Shown here in pieces: positions 44,995 to 52,987 of a DNA stretch of 64,000 nucleotides. Under the pieces are notes generated by a model. That model was given only the letters and a program-made list of their open reading frames with translations. It had not been told where the DNA came from and searched no databases. The translations under genes and the position numbers were made by a program. Positions within the stretch are counted from its first letter, which is position 1. The number at the start of each line of letters is the position of its first letter. Source of the stretch: Amycolatopsis granulosa (GTDB lineage Bacteria > Actinomycetota > Actinomycetes > Mycobacteriales > Pseudonocardiaceae); the NCBI RefSeq assembly GCF_011758745.1, contig NZ_JAANOV010000001.1, positions 1,426,001 through 1,490,000 on the forward strand, in the 5' to 3' direction.

Positions 44995-45018
44995 TTAGCG
45001 CGACTTTCGTCGCGTTAA
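44995..45018. promoter_or_regulatory. Operator palindrome between tetR and the Vgb-type gene
   Basis: Arms TTAGCGCGAC and GTCGCGTTAA (9 of 10 paired) around TTTC. It lies 10 bp from the tetR start and directly before the GGAGG of the divergent gene, where bound repressor would block both. Likely the TetR binding site. Confidence 0.7.
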
Positions 45019-45027
45019 GGAGGCAAC

Positions 45028-45882
45028 GTGCAGATCGACGAAATCGACGTGCCCGGCGCCGGGCCGTACGGGATCACCGAAGGCCCGGACGGCGCCCTGT
45101 GGGTGACGCTGGTCCACAGTGGCCAGATCGCCCGGATCGCGGGCGACATCACGGTGTTCGACCTCGACCCCGGCTGCGGGCCGGCGGTGATCACACCCGG
45201 TCCGGACGGTGCGCTGTGGTTCAGCCGCCTGCGTGACGACCGCATCGGCCGGATCACCCCCGGGGGCACCGCCACCTCCTACGCGCTGCCGGACGGCTGC
45301 GGCCCGTACGGGGTCGCCGCCGGACCGGACGGTGCGCTGTGGTTCACCGAGATGAACGCCGGCCGGATCGGCCGGATCACCGCGGGTGGCGAGATCACCG
45401 AGTTCTCGCTGGGCCTCGACGCCTCGTTCCCGTCCACCCTGGTCACCGGCGGCGACGGCGCGCTCTGGGTGACGCTGAACCAGGCGCACGCCCTCGCGCG
45501 CGTCACCACCACCGGCGAGGTGACCCGCTTCCCGCTCCCCACCGGGAACGCCGCGCCGGTCGGCATCGCCGCCGACGCGCATGCGGTGTGGTTCGCCGAA
45601 ATCGGCGCCGGGCAGATCGGCCGCATCACCGGTGGCGAGATCACCGAGTTCCCGCTGCCGGACCGCGGAGCCCGCCCGCACGCGGTCGCCACCGATGGGC
45701 GCGGCGGGTGCTGGTTCACCGAATGGGGTGCGGGACGGGTCGGGCACGTGACCGCCGACGGTGAGTTCACGCATTTCACGCTGCCCACCCCGGGTTCCGA
45801 GCCGCACGGGCTCACCGTCGGCACGGACGGCTCGGTCTGCGCGGCGCTGGAGGCCGGCCGGATCGCCCGGCTGCGCGCCTGA
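45028..45882 (+). CDS. vgb: Virginiamycin B lyase (streptogramin lyase)-like beta-propeller
   Basis: 284 residues, GTG start with AAGGAGG six bases before. The protein is made of repeated propeller blades with the Vgb pattern PDGALWFTE...GRIGRIT...GEITEF and PHAVA/PHGLT turns carrying His. Vgb opens streptogramin B antibiotics by elimination in the cytoplasm, and there is no signal peptide here. Many actinomycete Vgb-like proteins have no proven activity, so the substrate could differ. Regulation by the divergent TetR protein fits an inducible resistance gene. Confidence 0.75.
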   Translation: MQIDEIDVPGAGPYGITEGPDGALWVTLVHSGQIARIAGDITVFDLDPGCGPAVITPGPDGALWFSRLRDDRIGRITPGGTATSYALPDGCGPYGVAAGPDGALWFTEMNAGRIGRITAGGEITEFSLGLDASFPSTLVTGGDGALWVTLNQAHALARVTTTGEVTRFPLPTGNAAPVGIAADAHAVWFAEIGAGQIGRITGGEITEFPLPDRGARPHAVATDGRGGCWFTEWGAGRVGHVTADGEFTHFTLPTPGSEPHGLTVGTDGSVCAALEAGRIARLRA

Positions 45883-45988
45883 AGAACCCGGCGGCCCACC
45901 ACACACAGATTGTCCACAGTGGATCGACGCGGGCGGGCACGCGCGGCGGTACCGGTGGCGCGGCGGGGTGCGCGATAAGGTGCCGCCG

Positions 45989-47002
45989 GTGAACACGCAG
46001 CCGATCCCCGTGGTCCTGGTCGCCGGCTACCTCGGCTCGGGCAAGACGACACTGGTCAACCACCTCCTCACGCATGCGCGCGACCACCGCATCGGCGTCG
46101 TCGTCAACGACTTCGGCCGCGTCAACGTGGACGCGCTGGCGGTCGCAGGGCAGATCGACGCGATGCTGCCGGTGGGTAACGGGTGCCTGTGCTGCGCGGT
46201 GGATTCCGCGGGCCTGGACCGCATGCTGGAGCGGCTGACCGAGCCCGCACTGGGCATCGACGCGATCGTCGTCGAAGCCAGCGGCCTCGCCGAGCCACGC
46301 GACCTGGTGCGCATGCTGCTGGCCGGGGAGAACCCGCGGATCGCGTACGGCGGGCTGGTCGAGGTCGTGGACGCGGTCGAATTCGAGGCCAACCGGATCC
46401 GTCACCCCGAGCTGGACGAGCACCTGCGCTTCGCCGACCTGGTGGTGCTGAACAAGACCGACCAGCGGGACGACGAAGACCTGCGGGAACTGGTGCGCGA
46501 GCTCAGCGGCGGCCGCCCGGTCGTGCGGGCGTCGTTCGGCGCGATCGATCCGGGTCTGCTGTTCGATCCGGGCCGGCCGGAGCCGGTGGCACGGCAGCTG
46601 TCGTTCGACGACCTGCGCCACCAGGACGGCCACCTCGGCCACCCCCACGCGCACCTGCACGACGCCTACCGCAGTGTCGAGTTCTCCTCGGCGACACCGC
46701 TGCACCCGCGGCGGTTGCTGAACTTCCTGACCGAACGGCCGGCCGGGTTGTACCGGATGAAGGGGCCGGTGCACTTCGGCGTGCCCGGCCACGACGACCG
46801 CTTCCTGTTGCACACCGTCGGACCGTACCTGCGGTTCCACCGCTCGCCGTGGGGCGACGAGGCACCCGGCACGCGGCTGGTGCTGATCGGGACCGGCCTC
46901 GACGCCGACGACCTGCTCGCGCGGCTCTCGGCCTGTGTGGAACCCGTCCCGGCGGCCCGCACCGAGCGGGCGATCCTGCCGGTGCTCAAACACTGCGGGT
47001 AG
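45989..47002 (+). CDS. COG0523 (CobW/YeiR-like) GTPase metallochaperone
   Basis: 337 residues with Walker A GYLGSGKTTL, the family metal motif GNGCLCCAV (CxCC), EASGLAEP and the GTP-specificity motif NKTD. A His-rich loop follows (DLRHQDGHLGHPHAHLHDAY), then the CobW C-terminal domain. COG0523 proteins deliver zinc, cobalt or iron to target enzymes using GTP. Start at GTG 45989 is preferred, though an in-frame GTG three codons earlier is possible. No Zur-type site is visible upstream. Confidence 0.88.
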   Translation: MNTQPIPVVLVAGYLGSGKTTLVNHLLTHARDHRIGVVVNDFGRVNVDALAVAGQIDAMLPVGNGCLCCAVDSAGLDRMLERLTEPALGIDAIVVEASGLAEPRDLVRMLLAGENPRIAYGGLVEVVDAVEFEANRIRHPELDEHLRFADLVVLNKTDQRDDEDLRELVRELSGGRPVVRASFGAIDPGLLFDPGRPEPVARQLSFDDLRHQDGHLGHPHAHLHDAYRSVEFSSATPLHPRRLLNFLTERPAGLYRMKGPVHFGVPGHDDRFLLHTVGPYLRFHRSPWGDEAPGTRLVLIGTGLDADDLLARLSACVEPVPAARTERAILPVLKHCG

Positions 47003-47036
47003 CGACCGGCTCGTGCCGACGATCTGGACCGGAAAG

Positions 47037-47798
47037 ATGGGCCAGGACCTGTCGCCACCCGCGTGCGTGGACAAGACTGTGCTGGTGACGGACGAACTCA
47101 TCAGACCCGCCGATCTCGAACTCGCCGACGCGCTCAGCGCCGTCGTGCGAACGCTCGAGCCGGAGCCGGACGTCGGGCAGACCGTCGGCAACATCGTGGC
47201 AGCCGTCGCGGCAACCGTGCCGGGCACCGAGGACGCCGGGGTCTCACTGCTCGACTCGGGTGCGTTGCGGACCGTCGCGCCGTCGAGCGAGCGGGTGGCG
47301 CGGCTCGACGAGTTACAGCACGAGCTGGGCGAAGGGCCGTGCGTGGACGCGGTGTTCGCCGGCACCGTCTACCGCACCGGCGACATCCGCGCCGACGATC
47401 GCTGGCCGAAATTCGGTGCGGCCGCCGCCGAGCTGGGGATCAGCTCGATGCTCGCGATCCGCCTGTTCACCGGTAAGACCCTGCTCGGGGCGCTCAACCT
47501 GTTCTCGTCGGAACCGGATGCGTTCGACGAGTCCGCCGTGCACGTGGGCAGCCTCTTCGCCGCGCACGCGGCCGTCGCCCTGGCCGGTTCCCGCGCCCAG
47601 GAGCAGTTGCGCAGCGCACTGGAAACGCGCGACGTGATCTCGATGGCGAAGGGGATCCTGATGGAGCGTCACCGGGTGACCGACGACCAGGCGTTCACCC
47701 TGCTGGTACGCGCGTCGCAGAACTCGAACCGCAAACTGCACGACGTCGCCGACTGGCTGGTGCGGGGCACCAACAACGCCGTCACCGGAAGCGATTAG
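47037..47798 (+). CDS. GAF-ANTAR regulator (RNA-binding antiterminator type)
   Basis: A GAF domain (residues about 60-180, with ELGEGPCVDAVFAGTVYRTGDIRAD) followed by a C-terminal ANTAR domain (LETRDVISMAKGILMERHRVTDDQAFTLLVRASQ). ANTAR proteins bind paired RNA hairpins to prevent termination. The 253-residue length assumes ATG 47037; GTG codons about 10-15 codons later are also possible, since no start has a strong ribosome site. Its stop overlaps that of the facing gene. Confidence 0.85.
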   Translation: MGQDLSPPACVDKTVLVTDELIRPADLELADALSAVVRTLEPEPDVGQTVGNIVAAVAATVPGTEDAGVSLLDSGALRTVAPSSERVARLDELQHELGEGPCVDAVFAGTVYRTGDIRADDRWPKFGAAAAELGISSMLAIRLFTGKTLLGALNLFSSEPDAFDESAVHVGSLFAAHAAVALAGSRAQEQLRSALETRDVISMAKGILMERHRVTDDQAFTLLVRASQNSNRKLHDVADWLVRGTNNAVTGSD

Positions 47799-48571
47799 CC
47801 CAGCTCGAACGAGCCGCCGCGGCCGGCGCCGGCGGCGAAGCGGCGTGCCCCCTCGTCAGCGTCGGCGGCCAGCGAGACCAGCCCGTGCCGCCATTCGTTC
47901 GCCATCGCCGCGCGTTCGTCCAGACCGTCCTGCTCGAGCAGCGACAACCGGTCCTGCCGCAGGCAGGTCTGCGGGAACCGGGCGATCGCCGCGGCCAGGT
48001 CCTCCGCCGCGGCCCGCTCGGTGCCGCGCGGCACCACCCGGTTCGCGAGCCCCATCCGCAGCGCCTCGTCCGCCGGCACCGGCCGTCCGGTGAGCACCAG
48101 GTCCATCGCCTGGCTGACCCCGATCAGCCGGGGCAGCCGCACCGTGCCCCCGTCGATCAGCGGCACGCCCCAGCGGCGGCAGAACACCCCGAACACCGCG
48201 TCCTCGGCCGCCACCCGCAGGTCGCACCACAGCGCCAGCTCCAGCCCGCCCGCCACGGCGTGCCCGGCGATCGCGGCGATCACCGGCTTGCCGAGGCGCA
48301 GCCGGGTCGGCCCCATCGGGCCGGGACCGTCCTCGCCCAGCCGGTTGCCACGGTCCGTGCCGATCGCCTTCAGATCGGCGCCCGCGCAGAACGTGCCGCC
48401 CTCGCCCCACAGCACCGCGACCGCCGCCGAGTCGTCGGCGTCGAACTCCTCGAACGCCGTCAGCAGGGCCTGCGCGGCCGGCCCGTCGACGGCGTTGCGG
48501 GCGTGCGGCCGGGACAGGATCACGGTGTGCACCGGGCCGTCGCGCTCGACCCGGACCCCAGGCTCGGTCAT
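47795..48571 (-). CDS. Enoyl-CoA hydratase/isomerase family protein
   Basis: 258 residues of the crotonase fold: the oxyanion hole segments GTFCAGADLKAI and GHAVAGGLELALWCD are intact. The second catalytic region reads WGVPLIDGGTVRLPRLIG, with Asp where hydratases often have Gly or Glu, so the exact reaction is open. Convergent with the ANTAR gene, overlapping by four bases at the stops. Confidence 0.85.
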   Translation of the reverse strand: MTEPGVRVERDGPVHTVILSRPHARNAVDGPAAQALLTAFEEFDADDSAAVAVLWGEGGTFCAGADLKAIGTDRGNRLGEDGPGPMGPTRLRLGKPVIAAIAGHAVAGGLELALWCDLRVAAEDAVFGVFCRRWGVPLIDGGTVRLPRLIGVSQAMDLVLTGRPVPADEALRMGLANRVVPRGTERAAAEDLAAAIARFPQTCLRQDRLSLLEQDGLDERAAMANEWRHGLVSLAADADEGARRFAAGAGRGGSFELG

Positions 48572-48644
48572 GCCGTCACGCTGTCACAAGGCTGCGGTCC
48601 TTGTCACTCCCGAACGTCACTCCCGAACGTCACGCCGGAGCGGG

Positions 48645-49244
48645 TCAGGGATTGACACCGGTGAGGGCGAAGAACTCCTGGCGCGACCGGGCGTCCTCGC
48701 GCAGCGTGCCGAGGAGGGTGGAGGTGACGGTGCTTGACCCGGCCGCCTGCACGCCCCGCAGGGTCATGCACGTGTGCTCCGCCTCGATGACCACGCCGAC
48801 GCCCTTGGGGTGCACGCGCTCGGCGAGCCAGTCCGCGACCTGCTTGGTCAGCCGCTCCTGCACCTGCGGCCGCCGCGCGAAGTGCTCGACCACGCGGGCC
48901 AGTTTGGACAGTCCGAGGATGCGCTCGCCGGGCAGGTAGCCGACGTGCGCGACCCCGACGAACGGCAGCAGGTGGTGCTCGCACACGGACCGCACCGGGA
49001 TGCCGCGCGCCAGCACGAGCTCGTCGTAGCCCTCGTCGTTGGGGAACGTGGTCAGGTCGAACGGCCGCGGCGAGAACAGCTCGGCGTAGGCGCGCGCCAT
49101 CCGGCCGGGTGTTCCGCGCAGGCTCTCCGAGTCCAGGGAGATCCCCAGAGCCTCGAGGAACTGGGCGGCGTGGAGCTCGGCGGCGGCCAGGTCGACGCTG
49201 TCGCTCTGGTCGTGGACGACGCGCAGGGCGGGTTCGGGCTGCAC
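48645..49244 (-). CDS. folE: GTP cyclohydrolase I
   Basis: I choose GTG 49244 (AAAGG seven bases before) over a longer frame. The 199-residue product has the zinc ligands and catalytic residues of GTP cyclohydrolase I: SVCEHHLLPFVGVAHVGYLP, then LSKLARVVEHFARRPQVQERLT and EHTCMTLRG. It makes dihydroneopterin triphosphate for folate or pterin cofactors. It stands alone, away from other fol genes, and diverges from an Fe-S-type regulator. Confidence 0.92.
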   Translation of the reverse strand: MQPEPALRVVHDQSDSVDLAAAELHAAQFLEALGISLDSESLRGTPGRMARAYAELFSPRPFDLTTFPNDEGYDELVLARGIPVRSVCEHHLLPFVGVAHVGYLPGERILGLSKLARVVEHFARRPQVQERLTKQVADWLAERVHPKGVGVVIEAEHTCMTLRGVQAAGSSTVTSTLLGTLREDARSRQEFFALTGVNP

Positions 49245-49335
49245 GGGATTGCCTTTCGGTGGGGAGGTGGGGCAGCGGGCGGGCCGCGTCGCGTGGTGTT
49301 CCGCGCCGGCCGTGGCGTCCCGCCTCGCACTTTTC

Positions 49336-49351
49336 ACCAACAAAGTTTGGT
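49336..49351. promoter_or_regulatory. Inverted repeat in the folE/regulator gap
   Basis: ACCAA-N6-TTGGT in the AT-richest part of the 178-bp divergent gap. Possible binding site of the adjacent HTH regulator. Confidence 0.4.
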
Positions 49352-49422
49352 CTTTTCTTCCGGCTGAAGTCAAGGCTTCTCGGTGGCATTGGGCAAAGGA
49401 GGTTCGGTGATACCGTGGAACG

Positions 49423-50112
49423 ATGACGGAGGGGCCGATCCGGGCACTGGCCGCGCTCGACGACGAGCTGCGGCGCCGCATGTACGCCTACATCCGCCAG
49501 GCCCGGCGCCCGGTCACCCGGGACGAGGCCGCCGGCTCGGTCGGCATCTCGCGCAAGCTCGCCGCGTTCCACCTGGACAAGCTGGTCACCGCCGGTTTGC
49601 TCCGCGCGCGGTACGAGTTCGTCGGTGAGCGGCGCGGCGCGGGCCGCACCCCGAAGGTCTACGAGCCGTCCGGATTGGACCTCCGCGTCAGCGTCCCGCC
49701 GCGGCGGCCCGACCTGCTGGCGGACATCCTGCTCGACGCGGTGGTCGAGGAGGATGCGGGTGAAACCGCGCACGAGGCCGCGCTGCGGATCGCCCGGGAA
49801 CGGGGACACGCGGTCGGCAGCGCCGAGCGGGAGCGGGCGCGGCCGGGACGGCTGGGCGCCGAGCGGGCACTGACGCTGGCCGCGGACGTCGTGGAACAGC
49901 ACGGCTTCGAGCCGAGCCGCGAGTCCCCGGCGTGCCTGCGGCTGCGCAACTGCCCGTTCCACCCGCTGGCGGTGAAACAACCGGCGGTCGTTTGCGGGCT
50001 GAACCAGTCGTTCCTGACCGGGCTGCTGGACGGGCTGGGCGCCAGCACTGTGGAGGCGGCGCTCGAGCCGCGACCCGGCGAGTGCTGCGTGGAGCTCCGC
50101 TCGGCGGAGTAG
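49423..50112 (+). CDS. HTH regulator with C-terminal cysteine cluster (SufR-like, COG2345)
   Basis: 229 residues. A winged-helix domain (RRRMYAYIRQARRPVTRDEAAGSVGISRKLAAFHLDKLVTAGLL) is followed by a dimer domain and a C-terminal set of cysteines: ACLRLRNCPFHPLA, AVVCGLNQSFL and GECCVEL. SufR-type regulators use such cysteines to hold an iron-sulfur cluster and sense iron or redox state. ATG 49423 has only a weak ribosome site. Divergent from folE, which may be a target. Confidence 0.82.
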   Translation: MTEGPIRALAALDDELRRRMYAYIRQARRPVTRDEAAGSVGISRKLAAFHLDKLVTAGLLRARYEFVGERRGAGRTPKVYEPSGLDLRVSVPPRRPDLLADILLDAVVEEDAGETAHEAALRIARERGHAVGSAERERARPGRLGAERALTLAADVVEQHGFEPSRESPACLRLRNCPFHPLAVKQPAVVCGLNQSFLTGLLDGLGASTVEAALEPRPGECCVELRSAE

Positions 50113-50130
50113 GCCCGGGGCGCAGGCCGG

Positions 50131-51021
50131 TCAGGCCGGTCCGGTCAGCGCGTCCAGCGCGTCGGGCAGGGAGCGCAGGTGCCGGGTGCCCTCGGGGAGC
50201 GGCACCCCGTCCCAGCCGGGGCCGGCCACGTACAGGCGGGTGCCGGTCAGCTCCGCCGCCGGAACCAGGCGCGCCAGCTCCGCCGAATGCGCCCACACCA
50301 CCGTGGCCGGCGGTTTGCGTGCCGTGACGGTGGCGAGCAGGGACTGCGGCGGAACCCGGGCGCCGAGCGCGATCGTGCCGCGCCCTCGTTCGGCGAGCGC
50401 GTGCCGCAGCACCTCCAGCGGCAGTGAATGCTGCTCCTCCGGCGCGCATGCCAGCAGCACGGAAGCCGCCGCGGTGTGCCCGGGCGGGATGGCGTGCAGT
50501 GCGGCGATGATGCCGTCGGTCGCGAGGTGCTCGACCTCCACCGGGCCGTCCGGCTCGGCACACCGCTCGCCCAGCTCCTGCAGGAACGGCACGAGCAGCT
50601 TCTGCCACGTGTCCACGGTGCCGTGCCGGTCGAGAAAGCCCACCACGATGCGGCGGAAGGCGTCCGGGTCGAGCTTTTCGGCGGCTCCGCGCAGTGACCG
50701 CCGCCGCCGGCTCGCCACCCGGTCGGGCACCCGGCCGAGCGGGCCGATCCGCGGCGCCGTGCCGGCGCTGACCGTCGCCGCCGCACTCGCCACCGGCACA
50801 CCCTGGCGCACCAGCTGCACCACGCGCTCCAGGCGCCGCAGGTCGCCGACCGTGTAGCGGCGGTGCCGCCCCGGCTCCCGCGAACTCGGCCCGAGTCCGT
50901 GCCTGCGGTCCCAGCTGCGGAGGGTCGCGACGGCGACGCCGAGGCGGCGCGCGACCGCGGCAGGGGTCAGCACCGCTTCGGGCGGTACCGCGTCTCGTGC
51001 GGCCTGCCCCGTGCGGGTCAT
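50131..51021 (-). CDS. MerR family regulator with B12-binding domain
   Basis: The start is ATG 51021, nine bases after GGAGG. The 296-residue product has an N-terminal MerR HTH (VARRLGVAVATLRSWDRRHGLGP...HRRYTVGDLRRL), a four-helix B12 cap and a Rossmann domain, as in CarH/LitR. The lower-ligand motif is kept (APEEQHSLPLEVL). The cap motif W-x9-EH of CarH reads ERCAEPDGPVEVEH, so the Trp is Cys (codon at 50560-50562). In CarH that Trp packs over the upper face of adenosylcobalamin, so light or ligand response may differ here. Confidence 0.85.
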   Translation of the reverse strand: MTRTGQAARDAVPPEAVLTPAAVARRLGVAVATLRSWDRRHGLGPSSREPGRHRRYTVGDLRRLERVVQLVRQGVPVASAAATVSAGTAPRIGPLGRVPDRVASRRRRSLRGAAEKLDPDAFRRIVVGFLDRHGTVDTWQKLLVPFLQELGERCAEPDGPVEVEHLATDGIIAALHAIPPGHTAAASVLLACAPEEQHSLPLEVLRHALAERGRGTIALGARVPPQSLLATVTARKPPATVVWAHSAELARLVPAAELTGTRLYVAGPGWDGVPLPEGTRHLRSLPDALDALTGPA

Positions 51022-51147
51022 CGGCTCGCGCCTCCTGGTGATGTCCGGGTGGCCGCCTCCCGGCGGATTCATCCTTCGATTGTGCAACATTTCCAGGTCG
51101 CACGGTTGCGGGACAAGTCACTGACCACAGGAGCATCACGGGGTTAC

Positions 51148-51167
51148 TGGAACGATCGGTTGGATAT
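51148..51167. promoter_or_regulatory. Candidate TetR operator, copy 1
   Basis: TGGAACGATCGGTTGG followed by ATAT, just before the tetR start. It matches 17 of 20 bases of a site before the downstream MFS gene (51788-51807), with a GATC core. Likely autoregulation. Confidence 0.6.
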
Positions 51168-51183
51168 AAGCTAGGCTGCGGGT

Positions 51184-51762
51184 ATGGCGAGGACCAAGGA
51201 GTTCGACCCCGACGCCGCGTTGCAGGCCGCGCTGGAGCTGTTCTGGCGGCAGGGCTACGAGGCCACCTCGATGCAGGACCTGGTCGAGCACCTCGGCGTG
51301 AACCGCGCCAGCCTGTACGCCACCTATGGCAGCAAGCACGACCTCTACCTGCACGCCCTGGACCGCTACTGCGAGCTACGCGGGATCCAGACGATGACGG
51401 TGCTGAACCGGCGCGGCCCGGCGCTGGCCGCGGTCCGCGACTTCATCCGCGGCTACCTGACCGAGGTGCTCGAGGACGCCGACCACAAGGGATGCCTGGT
51501 CACCAACACGGCAACCGAGCTCCTGCCGCGCGACGCCACAGCGGCGCGGCGCGTGGAGATCGCGTTCGGCGAGCTGGAGGCCGCGCTGGCCGGCGCCCTG
51601 ACCCGGGCGCAGCACGAGGGTGATCTCGCGCCGGACAAGGATCCGCGGGCACTGGCCCGCTTCCTGGTCACGTTCGTGCAGGGCCTGCGGGTCGTGGGCA
51701 AGACCGACGACGTGCGCCGGGCCGGCGAGGCCGTCGACCAGGCGTTGTCGCTGCTGGCCTGA
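51184..51762 (+). CDS. TetR/AcrR family regulator of the adjacent efflux pump
   Basis: 192 residues with a TetR HTH (ALELFWRQGYEATSMQDLVEHLGVNRASLYATYGSKHDLYLHAL) and a TetR_C_16-like C-terminus with GCLVTNTATELLPRD. Transcribed in the same direction as the MFS gene 58 bases downstream; both have the same near-palindromic sequence upstream. Confidence 0.9.
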   Translation: MARTKEFDPDAALQAALELFWRQGYEATSMQDLVEHLGVNRASLYATYGSKHDLYLHALDRYCELRGIQTMTVLNRRGPALAAVRDFIRGYLTEVLEDADHKGCLVTNTATELLPRDATAARRVEIAFGELEAALAGALTRAQHEGDLAPDKDPRALARFLVTFVQGLRVVGKTDDVRRAGEAVDQALSLLA

Positions 51763-51787
51763 CCGCCGCCGCGGCACGCCCGAATTA

Positions 51788-51807
51788 TGGAATGATCAGT
51801 TGGTTAT
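51788..51807. promoter_or_regulatory. Candidate TetR operator, copy 2
   Basis: TGGAATGATCAGTTGG followed by TTAT, 13 bases before the MFS start. It overlaps the region where the ribosome site begins and is the twin of 51148-51167. Confidence 0.6.
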
Positions 51808-51820
51808 GGAAGGAGTGCGT

Positions 51821-52987
51821 ATGCCGCGCGCTATCTACGTGCTGAGCCTCGGCGTGTTCGCGATGGTCACCAGCGAATTCGTCGTCGCCGGGCTGATGCC
51901 CCAGCTCGCGGACGGGCTGGGGGTGACGGTTCCGGAGATCGGCTACCTCATCACCGCGTTCGCCGTCGCGATGGCCGCCGGCGGCCCGGTCCTCACCGTT
52001 GCGCTGCTGCGGCTGAACCCGAAGTCCGCGCTGATGCTGCTGTTCGTGATCTTCCTGGCCGGCAACGTGCTCGCCGCGACGGCGACGGGCTACGGCACGA
52101 TGATGGCCGCCCGCATCATCACCGGTGTCGCGTCGCAGGCGTTCTTCGGCATCGGCGTGTCCCTGAGCTCACAGCTGGTCCGGCCGGAGGTCCGCGGCCG
52201 GGCGATCGCGGTGGTGCTGAACGGCCTGATGCTCGGCACGCTGCTCGGCCTGCCGCTCGCCACCGTCGTCGGCGAGCACTTCGGCTGGCGGGCCGCGTTC
52301 TGGGCGATCGGCGCGCTGACGGTGGTCGCCGCGCTGGCCACCCTGACCGGAGTGCCCGCGATCGCCCCGTCCGCCGAGGGTGGCTCGTTCCGCGCCGAGC
52401 TCGGCGCGTTCCGCGCGCCGCGGTTGTGGCTGGCGCTGTCGACCAGCACGTTCATCATCGGTGCCACGTTCTCGGCGTTCAGCTACTTCACCCCGATCCT
52501 CACCGAGGTAACCGGGTTCGACGGCGGCACCGTGCCGCCGCTGCTCGTCGCCTACGGCGCGGCCACGGTGGCGGGCAACTTCGTCGTGGGACGCCTCGCC
52601 GACCGGCACACGATGCCCGTGCTGGCCGTCGGGCTGGCCCTGAACCTCGTCTTCCTCGTCGCATTCGCGCTGTTCGCGGACCTGCCCGGGCCGGCGGTGG
52701 TGGCGATGCTCGGCATCGGGCTGGCCGGGGTCACGCTGAACCCGGCGATGGTGACCCGCGTGCAGCGCGCCGGGAACGCCCGTCCGCTGGTCAACACCGT
52801 GCACTCGTCGTTCATCACGCTCGGCGTGATCCTCGGGTCGTCGCTCGGCGGGCTGGCCATCTCGATGTCCGGCCTGCGCGCGCCGCTGTGGCTGGGTGCC
52901 GGGCTGGCGGTGCTCGGCCTGCTCACCGTGCTGCCAGAGCTGGTGCGCCGCCCGGCGCCGGTGCCGGCGCTGCAGCCCTGCTCCTGA
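51821..52987 (+). CDS. MFS transporter, DHA1-like drug efflux
   Basis: The start is ATG 51821, five bases after AAGGAG; an in-frame ATG 15 bases earlier lacks a site. The 388-residue product has twelve membrane helices. It has the motif PEVRGRAIAVVLNGLMLGTLLGLP in the first half and GRLADRHTMPVL as the inter-domain loop. It resembles the AraJ/Bcr group of proton-driven exporters. Control by the preceding TetR gene suggests inducible export of a toxic compound. Confidence 0.88.
   Translation: MPRAIYVLSLGVFAMVTSEFVVAGLMPQLADGLGVTVPEIGYLITAFAVAMAAGGPVLTVALLRLNPKSALMLLFVIFLAGNVLAATATGYGTMMAARIITGVASQAFFGIGVSLSSQLVRPEVRGRAIAVVLNGLMLGTLLGLPLATVVGEHFGWRAAFWAIGALTVVAALATLTGVPAIAPSAEGGSFRAELGAFRAPRLWLALSTSTFIIGATFSAFSYFTPILTEVTGFDGGTVPPLLVAYGAATVAGNFVVGRLADRHTMPVLAVGLALNLVFLVAFALFADLPGPAVVAMLGIGLAGVTLNPAMVTRVQRAGNARPLVNTVHSSFITLGVILGSSLGGLAISMSGLRAPLWLGAGLAVLGLLTVLPELVRRPAPVPALQPCS

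Noticed and set aside
45911-45923. Replication origin because of a TTGTCCACA DnaA-type box
   Set aside because: Only isolated boxes (another inside coding sequence near 3790), with no cluster, no AT-rich unwinding region and no dnaA or dnaN nearby.
48600-48635. Short direct repeat GTCACTCCCGAAC as a mobile-element or attachment site
   Set aside because: Two copies only, 13 bp, in a 73-bp intergenic gap with no recombinase or flanking element.
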